Virus record (IMG/VR): IMGVR_UViG_3300042197_003688
Span: 1-29,953 of that record
Strand: one strand, 5' to 3'
Length of the DNA stretch: 29,953 nt
Origin: a virus
The notes beneath the pieces were generated by a model, which was not told the DNA's origin, did no database searches, and saw only the letters and a list, made by a program, of their open reading frames with translations. How positions within the stretch are numbered: the stretch's first letter is position 1; every line of letters begins with the position of its first letter. A program made the translations under genes and the position numbers. Positions 23,988-29,953 of the stretch are shown here, one piece after another.

Positions 23988-23995
23988 TATTTATA
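23988..23995 (-). promoter_or_regulatory. late promoter motif for the minus-strand glycan operon
   Basis: A perfect TATAAATA on the minus strand ends five bases before the ATG at 23982, so transcription would start at or near the start codon. It may be a real leaderless late promoter or a chance AT-rich match; no ribosome binding site is seen between motif and ATG. Confidence 0.5.
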
Positions 23996-24022
23996 TGCTA
24001 TGTTTATTTGGTAAATAAATTC

Positions 24023-24733
24023 ATGAAAGAAAAAAATAATGTGCTGCCTTATGAAGAAAAGATATTTTCTCAGCACAGAGAAGACGGAATAATTCAAAAA
24101 TTATTGTCATTTTCTGATAATCAAAATAAGATTGCGGTAGAAATCGGTTCAGGAAACGGACAAGAAAACATGATCAAGAATTTAGTAGTTAATCACGGGT
24201 TTATTGGGTATGGTCATGATCTTCAAGAAAGTAAGTTTATCCATAAAAATTATTATCACAGAGTTGGATTGGTTACTCTCGAAAATTTATCAGACATGCT
24301 CAAAACAATTCCCACGATGACTCCTTCATTCTTTAGTCTAGACATTGATAGTTATGATTTTTGGATTATGAAATCTTTGTTAAAAGATTACAATTTTCGT
24401 CCTTCTATAATTTGTGCAGAATACCTTTGTTATTTCGGCGATAGTTTAAAATGTGCAGTAAAATACGGGTTATCTAAATATTCATTTAAAAAATGTGGGT
24501 CGAGTCTCGCAGCCTATCAGGAATTATTATTAAGATATAATTATAAATTTTTTACCTGTGACACGCGAGGAGTTAATTCTTTTTTCTATCTGGCCGAGTC
24601 CGTCGAGGAAACTGAAGAATTTACGAATTTACCAAGACATAAATTTACTTTTATGCCAAAATACAAACATCTCACGAATATAGATTTAAATGATCCTATG
24701 ATCGAATTTGACGAAAAAAGGTTGTTTGAATGA
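24023..24733 (+). CDS. FkbM-type methyltransferase
   Basis: A 236-residue class I methyltransferase: SQHREDGIIQKLL, then VEIGSGNGQEN (about residues 39-49) for SAM binding, SFFSLDIDSYDFWIMKSLL (102-120) and PSIICAEYLCYF. This is the pattern of FkbM-like enzymes found in polysaccharide clusters. The ATG at 24023 was preferred over a TTG at 24008, which adds only five residues; neither has a strong ribosome site. Its stop overlaps the next start (TGA/ATG). The gene and the next two are clearly more AT-rich than the rest of the window. Confidence 0.72.
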   Translation: MKEKNNVLPYEEKIFSQHREDGIIQKLLSFSDNQNKIAVEIGSGNGQENMIKNLVVNHGFIGYGHDLQESKFIHKNYYHRVGLVTLENLSDMLKTIPTMTPSFFSLDIDSYDFWIMKSLLKDYNFRPSIICAEYLCYFGDSLKCAVKYGLSKYSFKKCGSSLAAYQELLLRYNYKFFTCDTRGVNSFFYLAESVEETEEFTNLPRHKFTFMPKYKHLTNIDLNDPMIEFDEKRLFE

Positions 24734-25449
24734 TAGTAGTTTCAACTCTAAGCGAAGATAATTATAATACCTACGCATTAAAAACTATACCTACCTGGTT
24801 AACATTTTTCCCCCCAGAAACTCGTTTTATGATACATTGTGATTTTGATCTTCCTCTAGAGGACAAAAGAATACAATGTTTTCCTTCTTCCGAACAAAAA
24901 TTAGAATTTATAGAAAGAAATAGAGAGATATCAAGAACAAATATACCAATCAAAGGATATGCTACTAGATGGGATGTTTATTGCCATAAAGTTTTTGCTC
25001 AATGTGAATCTGCCTTAATGCTAACCGACGAAATAATGATTTTCATCGATGCTGATGTTGCGCTTCTAAGAAATGTAGACGAAACTGTTATTTCAAATTT
25101 TTTAAAAGACGTATTTTGTTCTTACGTTTCGAGAGTTAACGAAGGAACTGAAACAGGATTAATTTTTTATAATTTGGGACTAGATGAAAATAAAAGTTTT
25201 TTTAAAAGTTACTTGGACATATATCTTTCCGATAGATTATTTGATTTTATCCGATGGGACGATTGCTATATTTTTGATCATCTTAGGTCTCAATCAGAAT
25301 TAAATTTCGTCAGCATGTCCGGGGATTACGATTTTTTTATTGATCCTATATCAGTAGGACCATTAGGGGAATATTTTGATCATTGGTTAGGAAAATTAAG
25401 TAAACTTAGAGGTTATTCAAAACATAGAAAATTTAGAGGAAAACTATGA
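24730..25449 (+). CDS. DxD glycosyltransferase, family member 3
   Basis: A 239-residue AT-rich gene whose product resembles the transferases at 17650 and 18461: IVVSTLSEDNYNTYALKTI at the start, IFIDADVALL with a DAD at 107-109, an aromatic RWDDCYIFDHL block and a C-terminal GEYFDHWLGKLSKLRGYSK. It overlaps both neighbours by four bases (ATGA), making a translationally coupled trio. Probably a GT-A-type sugar transferase acting on the same glycan; donor and acceptor unknown. Confidence 0.72.
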   Translation: MIVVSTLSEDNYNTYALKTIPTWLTFFPPETRFMIHCDFDLPLEDKRIQCFPSSEQKLEFIERNREISRTNIPIKGYATRWDVYCHKVFAQCESALMLTDEIMIFIDADVALLRNVDETVISNFLKDVFCSYVSRVNEGTETGLIFYNLGLDENKSFFKSYLDIYLSDRLFDFIRWDDCYIFDHLRSQSELNFVSMSGDYDFFIDPISVGPLGEYFDHWLGKLSKLRGYSKHRKFRGKL

Positions 25450-26075
25450 AATCATTCATACCAACATTTAATGAAAAATATGCACCATTGCTTAATGTAA
25501 AGGTAAATTATGAAAAACGAGGCGTATCTAAAAATCTGTATCAAAGAACAGAAGGATACGAAAAAATTTTTAACCTCTTAGAGGATCTAAAAAAATCCTC
25601 CTATAAAATTGTCGAAACGGGTACACTTCGTATAGTCGATGATTGGAAGGGAGGGTGTAGCACGGTATTGTTTCAAGAATTTGTGAAGACTCACAGCGGG
25701 CATGTATATAGCGTAGATATTAATCCTAAGGCCGTGAAAACTGCTAGATCATATCTAGGAGAACAAGTTACAGTCACTGAGAGCGACAGTGTGTCTTATC
25801 TAGAATCTAACGATTGGAGCGATATCGATCTGTTTTATCTAGATAGTTACGATGTAAAATGGCAAACACCGGAGCCTAGTGCCGAGCATCACCTCAAGGA
25901 ATTCAAAGCCATAGAAAAATATCTTACGTCTGGAAAAATACTGGCAATAGATGACAATACCTTCTTGTTAGATTCAAAAAAGAGAACCGGTAAAGGTATG
26001 AAAGTTTATGAATATCTTCACAGCAAGGGTGTGTTACCGGTATATGATGAATATCAGATAATTTATAAATTTTGA
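25446..26075 (+). CDS. class I SAM-dependent methyltransferase
   Basis: A 209-residue protein with IVETGTLR (55-62) at the SAM-binding glycine position, HVYSVDINPKAVKTA (motif II, D91), then LFYLDSYD (D133) and KILAIDDNT. This matches the small-molecule methyltransferase group often annotated as Methyltransf_24. Start overlaps the upstream gene (ATGA). The 3' end overlaps the convergent epimerase gene by 13 bases with no terminator. GC content rises again in its second half. Sugar or amino-sugar methylation is the likely role from context. Confidence 0.75.
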   Translation: MKSFIPTFNEKYAPLLNVKVNYEKRGVSKNLYQRTEGYEKIFNLLEDLKKSSYKIVETGTLRIVDDWKGGCSTVLFQEFVKTHSGHVYSVDINPKAVKTARSYLGEQVTVTESDSVSYLESNDWSDIDLFYLDSYDVKWQTPEPSAEHHLKEFKAIEKYLTSGKILAIDDNTFLLDSKKRTGKGMKVYEYLHSKGVLPVYDEYQIIYKF

Positions 26076-27025
26076 ATCCAATAAGCCGATTCGGTTAACC
26101 AACGACAGTATATTTCAAATCCCTCATCGATATCTACTTTAGGATCAAAATCGAAATCTCTACGGGCGGCTGTAATATCTAATGCGCCTCGACTAGGAAA
26201 ATCAACATCTTTATCTCTAACTTCGATAGTGCCTCGGCCAACTAATTTTACCGCTAGTTCCGCAGCCGATAATAAAGTTTTACTGTGACTTTTTGTTATA
26301 TTATATGTTTTATTTTTAGTGTTTTCGCTCAATAATGCTTGAACTATTCCATTGGCGGCATCATCGACATAGGTAAAATCTAAGGTTTCATTAACGCCGT
26401 TGACTTTGAGGACTCCACCTCGCATTGCGGTTAGTAGGAATTTAGAAATTACACGATCTTCAACATCTAGAGGACCATACACAGCACTGGGGCGAAATAT
26501 GGTATGATTTATACCTCGCCTTTGATAATCGCGGATCAACCATTCTCCGGCTAGTTTGAGAATTCCATATTGTCCTTGAGGTTTACATTCGGCATCTTCG
26601 GTAACATGGTCTTTGAAATCGCCGTACACCATACTACTGCTGGTGTATAAAAATCTATAGCAGTTAAACTTCAGACATGCCTCTAGTAAATTCAACAGTC
26701 CTTCGCTCATCACTCTAGCGCCTGCAGAAGGATCGGCATTCACGACTTTCTGTCTAGGAAACGATGCTAGGTGTATCACAGCGTCGGGACGATATCTTCG
26801 GAACAGCCATTCTGTGCTGTCTCGGTCGCTGATGTCGATCCTGTGTATTTTTTCTGTGCGAATCGATTTCATTCGTTCAGAAATTAGATAATCTATTTCT
26901 GATTGGGGAATGATTCCATAGTTTGTGCGAGTATCTGTGATGATGGTATCATGCCCATCCTGCTCTAGTTTTTTTACCACATTGTGGCCGATAAGTCCTA
27001 GGCCACCAGTTACTAAAATTATCAT
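26063..27025 (-). CDS. NAD-dependent sugar-nucleotide epimerase/dehydratase
   Basis: A 320-residue extended short-chain dehydrogenase. The NAD motif is GGLGLIG (7-13), S129-S131 lie in TSSSMVYGD, and the catalytic pair is Y153/K157 (YGILK). The C-terminal part (RPSAVYGP, LDFTYVDDAANGIV) is typical of UDP-glucose 4-epimerase-like enzymes; 4-keto reductases such as Rmd share this fold. It could reduce the keto product of the phage GMD, but the substrate cannot be read from sequence. It sits at the end of the gp32-uvsX-uvsY operon, sharing ATGA with uvsY, so it is expected earlier than the late glycan genes. Confidence 0.85.
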   Translation of the reverse strand: MIILVTGGLGLIGHNVVKKLEQDGHDTIITDTRTNYGIIPQSEIDYLISERMKSIRTEKIHRIDISDRDSTEWLFRRYRPDAVIHLASFPRQKVVNADPSAGARVMSEGLLNLLEACLKFNCYRFLYTSSSMVYGDFKDHVTEDAECKPQGQYGILKLAGEWLIRDYQRRGINHTIFRPSAVYGPLDVEDRVISKFLLTAMRGGVLKVNGVNETLDFTYVDDAANGIVQALLSENTKNKTYNITKSHSKTLLSAAELAVKLVGRGTIEVRDKDVDFPSRGALDITAARRDFDFDPKVDIDEGFEIYCRWLTESAYWIQNL

Positions 27026-27477
27026 AAAGTAGCGTCTTCTAATCCTGCAGTACGCAATTTAACGATGTTTGACAATTGCCATTGCTTGATGTCTAGGCCT
27101 TTGATGATGCCTAGCCATTTATTTCTTAATAGAGCAAAATCATTGATAATCTTTTCAAAATCAACAACATCGGCTTCGCCTTCTACAAACTTTTCACAGT
27201 CTCTAGAAGAGAGGCTTCGTTGATAATTTTCAAGATATTTGCGAAAATGCTGGCTGCGCAGTCTGCGCAGTTCGATGTTGAGATATTCTAATATGGCTTC
27301 GATCTCCTGCAGTTGATTGAATCGGTTTTCTACGATGCCTGGCATAGCAGCCGATGCTCGTTCGATGTTTCCCGCTATGCGGGCATCTTTTTTTGCTTCT
27401 AGCAGTTCGCTTTCATAATATGCCACAGCATCTGGTATGTTTGAAATATCCTTTGAAACTCGATCATACCAATTCAT
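27022..27477 (-). CDS. uvsY: UvsY recombination mediator
   Basis: A 151-residue, almost wholly helical protein, near T4 UvsY in size (137). Characteristic stretches for the cyanophage-type form are RFNQLQEIEAILEYLNIELR, HFRKYLENYQR, DCEKFVEGEADVVD and the C-terminal IVKLRTAGLEDA. UvsY forms oligomers that bind single-stranded DNA and help UvsX replace gp32. The neighbours fit: gp32 and uvsX lie just upstream on the same strand. It begins one base after the small acidic gene and shares ATGA with the epimerase gene. Confidence 0.82.
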   Translation of the reverse strand: MNWYDRVSKDISNIPDAVAYYESELLEAKKDARIAGNIERASAAMPGIVENRFNQLQEIEAILEYLNIELRRLRSQHFRKYLENYQRSLSSRDCEKFVEGEADVVDFEKIINDFALLRNKWLGIIKGLDIKQWQLSNIVKLRTAGLEDATL

Positions 27478-27714
27478 TTATTCCTCATCGTCGGTGTAAT
27501 CTTCATATTCTTCTTCGATCTCTTCGTCATCGATAGCGTAGTCGATGGCTTCGTCTAGATGGTCATCTATTCCTAATAGGCTCTGCAGTGTAGATTCTTT
27601 GATTCCATAGTCTAATAGAGTGTTTACGAATCCAGATGCTACGTCGGCTCTAGATTTTTCAGGGATATGTTCTACGACCAGTGTCCAAATATCTGCGATT
27701 AAATCTTCTTTCAT
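27478..27714 (-). CDS. small acidic protein between uvsX and uvsY
   Basis: A 78-residue protein with a helical first half (LIADIWTLVVEHIPEKSRADV, then FVNTLLDYGI) and an extremely acidic tail of about 25 residues (DDEEIEEEYEDYTDDEE). The start overlaps the uvsX stop by four bases. Small acidic proteins at this place are common in marine T4-like phages; function unknown. The tail could mimic DNA or bind a recombination partner (inference). Confidence 0.75.
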   Translation of the reverse strand: MKEDLIADIWTLVVEHIPEKSRADVASGFVNTLLDYGIKESTLQSLLGIDDHLDEAIDYAIDDEEIEEEYEDYTDDEE

Positions 27715-28790
27715 TCCACGCTCTCCGGTTGGGGTTCAACATTATTAGTTATCTCAGATGATGTATTTTCTGTGGCTTTAGAAAAATTTATCATCAATTG
27801 ATCGAGACAACCATTTTCGTTGCGCTCCCATTCTTTGCGATAGAACTTAAGGATTTCCCCATCCGGTGTGGTATAGGACAGTCTGTTACCATCTTTTACC
27901 AATATGCCTTTGGCTTCAGAGAGATCGACTAGTCCACTATAAGGATTCATGCCAGTTTCGTAGGGTATCTTGACCTGTACCGATTCAAAGGGTTTAGCAT
28001 AGCGTGTCTTCATGATCTTGCAGGCAGCACGGATACCTTTGACTTCTGAGATCTTGTTGCCATCTTCGTCTTCTTTGAGCTTGAGTTTCTTCATCGCCAC
28101 GACGATAGATGAGGCATAGATGAAACCTTGGCCGCCTGAGATCTTGTCGTCGGGATCGAACATGTCTTGGCTGGCATAGGTATGGTTAGTTGCTACCAAC
28201 CCGATATTTAGTGAACCGAACATGTTAACACAGTTACGGACCAATGCGGTCAATGCCTTAGGCTTACGGCCCATGTCGCCTTTCAAATCGCCTGCTTCAA
28301 ATTGATTGACATCTGTGGGAGTCAGCAACATGCCCAGGCTGTCCAGCACGAACAAGATCTTTGGACGACCGTCTTCGGGCATGGCCTTGTATTCTGCGAC
28401 AAATTCTGTGATGGTTTTGGCCACATCGTCGATCATGGCCATGTTGAGTTTCAGCAGTTTATCTTCTGCGGTATCGACCCCCAATGCCTTGAGCCAATCT
28501 TCATCTAAGGCATTTTCTGAATCGATCAAGATAGGATAGATGCCTTGCGATTGTGCGGCTTTGATAAGGTTACCGGAACAGATGTAGGATTTGCCTGCAC
28601 CACTTTCACCTGCGAATACCGTGACTTTGCCCAGTGGAACTCCGCGATGGAAGTCACCGCTGATCAGATAGTTCAGAGCATAGTTTCCTGTCGAAACCCA
28701 ATCTGTGGGATCATTGAAACCGATGCTGAGTCCTTCGATGCTCTTAGTAATACTTTTTCGAAACTTGCTTATATCAAATGCTTTTGCCAT
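27711..28790 (-). CDS. uvsX: UvsX RecA-like recombinase
   Basis: A 359-residue RecA-family protein (T4 UvsX has 391). Walker A GESGAGKS is at residues 61-68, Walker B is in ILFVLDSLGML (about 145-155), and the DNA-binding loop region includes LVATNHTYASQDMFDP and ISGGQGFIYASSIVV. It forms filaments on single-stranded DNA and catalyses strand invasion, which starts recombination-dependent replication in T4-like phages. A TAGGA ribosome site lies about eight bases before the ATG. The gp32 terminator hairpin lies upstream, so reads through it or a separate start supply uvsX mRNA. Confidence 0.96.
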   Translation of the reverse strand: MAKAFDISKFRKSITKSIEGLSIGFNDPTDWVSTGNYALNYLISGDFHRGVPLGKVTVFAGESGAGKSYICSGNLIKAAQSQGIYPILIDSENALDEDWLKALGVDTAEDKLLKLNMAMIDDVAKTITEFVAEYKAMPEDGRPKILFVLDSLGMLLTPTDVNQFEAGDLKGDMGRKPKALTALVRNCVNMFGSLNIGLVATNHTYASQDMFDPDDKISGGQGFIYASSIVVAMKKLKLKEDEDGNKISEVKGIRAACKIMKTRYAKPFESVQVKIPYETGMNPYSGLVDLSEAKGILVKDGNRLSYTTPDGEILKFYRKEWERNENGCLDQLMINFSKATENTSSEITNNVEPQPESVE

Positions 28791-28810
28791 TATGTCGTCC
28801 TATGATGATG

Positions 28811-28838
28811 AAAATGTGGGACCTTAGTCCCACATTTT
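28811..28838 (-). terminator. hairpin terminator/attenuator behind gp32
   Basis: A twelve-base perfect stem (AAAATGTGGGAC with its complement) around a four-base loop lies between gp32 and uvsX. On the minus strand only four T follow, so termination is probably partial. Such an arrangement would give more gp32 than UvsX. On the plus strand six T follow the stem. Confidence 0.8.
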
Positions 28839-28850
28839 TTAGTTTAGCAA

Positions 28851-29816
28851 TCACTGACCCTGTCTGGCGCGGATCTTGGCAAGGATATCTTGTGCCCTAG
28901 ATGCGCTTTCTGTATTGGCAGGTGCGGCCGCAGGCTTTGACACCGTAGCAGGCTCATCATCGACTTCATCATCGGACACCGTTGGTTTCGCCACGGTCTT
29001 GTTAGGATCTCCGGTGGCCGAACCCATTCCGGCAGGTTTGAAATATTGACCCCAACGATCCATATCGTAGGCTTCGCCGTCGACTGATGCTTCGAACATC
29101 TCTTTCATTACTTTCAGTTCGACATCGGTTGGCTTCTTAGGAAGGAAATCCGATAGATTAAACAGGCCATATTGATCGATGGCTGCTTTCTCTTGATCAG
29201 TTAAAGATCTTTCACGACGACTCCACTTAGAAGTAGAATAGTCTGCGAATCCGCCCTTGCTGGTCTTTGCGATGCGGAAATCAACACCACGGAGGAAATC
29301 GGTTGGCAGTTCTTCCAACTCTGGATCCATCAGTGCAGAACGAATGATCTGATAGATCTGAGGTCCGATGATAAATCTACGGATTGGATTATCCGGAGTA
29401 GAATCTTCTTTGAGAGGATCTTCTACAACAAAACCTTGGAAGATGTATGAACGCTTCTTCCAATACTTACGACCCATTTCTTCGAGGTTCTTGTCTTTGA
29501 ACCAACCACGGACTTCTGAAAGGATCGGACAGGCTGTGCCATCATTGTACATTTCCACACAGGGGACCTGTACCTGTACCGCACGGCTGTCTGTTTCTCC
29601 TTTGACACCTGCGAACGGCAGTTTGATCATCGCACGTTCTACCCAGAAGAATGTGTTGTTGGCGTTGCCGTCAGGAAGGAAACGGACCACCGCTTCTTTG
29701 CCTTCTTGCATGTTCCAATGGGGATAAATCGCGTTGTCTCCACCGCCTGTGGAGTTGCCTGTGGTTTTGTTTTGTGCTTCTTGAAGTTTAGCACGGATCT
29801 CTGCTAGTGTTGCCAT
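28851..29816 (-). CDS. 32: single-stranded DNA-binding protein gp32
   Basis: A 321-residue protein (T4 gp32 has 301). It has a basic N-terminal region for cooperative binding (AEIRAKLQEAQNK), an OB-fold core (about 30-230) with the NIxxNFFWVERAM-like strand NANNTFFWVERAMIK, and an acidic, Ala/Pro-rich C-terminal arm (DDEVDDEPATV...) for protein partners. The zinc ribbon of T4 gp32 uses one His and three Cys; here only C86 and C96 are visible, so zinc binding may be lost or different. Strong AAGGAGG ribosome site. It has its own promoter with an overlapping palindrome. It coats single-stranded DNA during replication and recombination. Confidence 0.94.
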   Translation of the reverse strand: MATLAEIRAKLQEAQNKTTGNSTGGGDNAIYPHWNMQEGKEAVVRFLPDGNANNTFFWVERAMIKLPFAGVKGETDSRAVQVQVPCVEMYNDGTACPILSEVRGWFKDKNLEEMGRKYWKKRSYIFQGFVVEDPLKEDSTPDNPIRRFIIGPQIYQIIRSALMDPELEELPTDFLRGVDFRIAKTSKGGFADYSTSKWSRRERSLTDQEKAAIDQYGLFNLSDFLPKKPTDVELKVMKEMFEASVDGEAYDMDRWGQYFKPAGMGSATGDPNKTVAKPTVSDDEVDDEPATVSKPAAAPANTESASRAQDILAKIRARQGQ

Positions 29817-29860
29817 TTTAAATTGCCTCCTTTGTAATTTGCCTTAAAATGTATGCCTTG

Positions 29861-29880
29861 CGCATAACACATATTATGCG
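29861..29880. promoter_or_regulatory. palindrome over the gp32 -10 region
   Basis: CGCATAA and TTATGCG, seven-base perfect arms around a six-base spacer, cover the -10 box and the predicted transcription start. This is the usual shape and place of a repressor operator. If transcribed it could instead form a weak 5' hairpin. Confidence 0.5.
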
Positions 29881-29901
29881 TGTTTTATTTAGCAAGGTCA
29901 A
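29873..29901 (-). promoter_or_regulatory. sigma-70 promoter for gp32
   Basis: On the minus strand TTGACC (29901-29896) and CATAAT (29878-29873) are 17 bases apart. The predicted leader is about 50 bases and contains a strong AAGGAGG site. Confidence 0.78.
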
Positions 29902-29930
29902 GATCTTTTTGAGAAATTTTTGCCAAAAGA

Positions 29931-29950
29931 AAAGGCTCCGAAGAGCCTTT
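29931..29950 (-). terminator. terminator of a gene beyond the window
   Basis: An eight-base stem AAAGGCTC / GAGCCTTT with a TTCG loop on the minus strand is followed by TCTTTT. It would end transcription coming from beyond the right edge, insulating the gp32 promoter. Confidence 0.8.
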
Positions 29951-29953
29951 CTT

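Noticed and set aside
24010-24017. GGTAAATA as a late promoter for the plus-strand methyltransferase
   Set aside because: Two mismatches to TATAAATA in a very AT-rich stretch; not distinguishable from chance.

Overview
The window is a piece of a large T4-like (Tevenvirinae-type) myovirus genome of the kind found in aquatic cyanophages and pelagiphages. The evidence is a block of recognisable T4 replication and recombination genes: single-stranded DNA-binding protein gp32, recombinase UvsX, mediator UvsY, helicase UvsW, replicative helicase gp41 and primase gp61. Phage-type late promoters (TATAAATA) and strong sigma-70 early promoters are also present. No photosynthesis gene, tRNA, rRNA, CRISPR array or insertion sequence was seen. 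The host cannot be named from the sequence. Genes are tightly packed, many pairs share an ATGA stop/start overlap, and no gap exceeds 300 bases.

Layout. (1) 1-2530, plus strand: two tandem SGNH-hydrolase-like paralogues, then a Bax-inhibitor-1-type membrane protein behind a near-consensus sigma-70 promoter, closed by a bidirectional terminator. (2) 2573-7635, minus strand: primase, a 38-residue small protein, a short carbamoyltransferase-like protein, a 2OG-Fe(II) oxygenase-like protein, gp41 helicase, a small hypothetical protein and a minimal nucleotidyltransferase. (3) 7648-8866: a probable virion protein (minus) and a conserved hypothetical gene (plus), each with a late promoter motif. 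(4) 8863-15287, minus strand: a 399-residue unknown, UvsW, several conserved phage proteins, a cupin, a probable clamp-loader small subunit, a zinc-finger protein, a small acidic protein and a miniature relative of bacterial DNA polymerase III alpha (DnaE). (5) 15327-26075, both strands: a glycan-synthesis island of fourteen genes. It holds GDP-mannose 4,6-dehydratase, four related KpsC-like proteins, three related DxD glycosyltransferases, another glycosyltransferase, a nucleotidyltransferase-phosphomannose isomerase fusion, three methyltransferases and a small Rossmann-like protein. (6) 26063-29816, minus strand: gp32, uvsX, a small acidic gene, uvsY and a sugar-nucleotide epimerase. gp32 has its own promoter with an overlapping palindrome and a terminator behind it.

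How it fits together. The replication and recombination genes have sigma-70-like promoters and are probably early. Two plus-strand glycan genes and the head of the seven-gene minus-strand glycan operon carry TATAAATA motifs, so much of the island is probably late. This fits making or modifying a sugar late in infection, either on the virion or on the host surface. The epimerase behind uvsY may be the only glycan gene under early control.

Most notable: the DnaE-like mini-protein, the Bax-inhibitor homologue with one of its two signature aspartates replaced, the fused nucleotidyltransferase-PMI enzyme, the fourfold KpsC-like family, and promoters whose predicted start coincides with the ATG (possible leaderless mRNAs).
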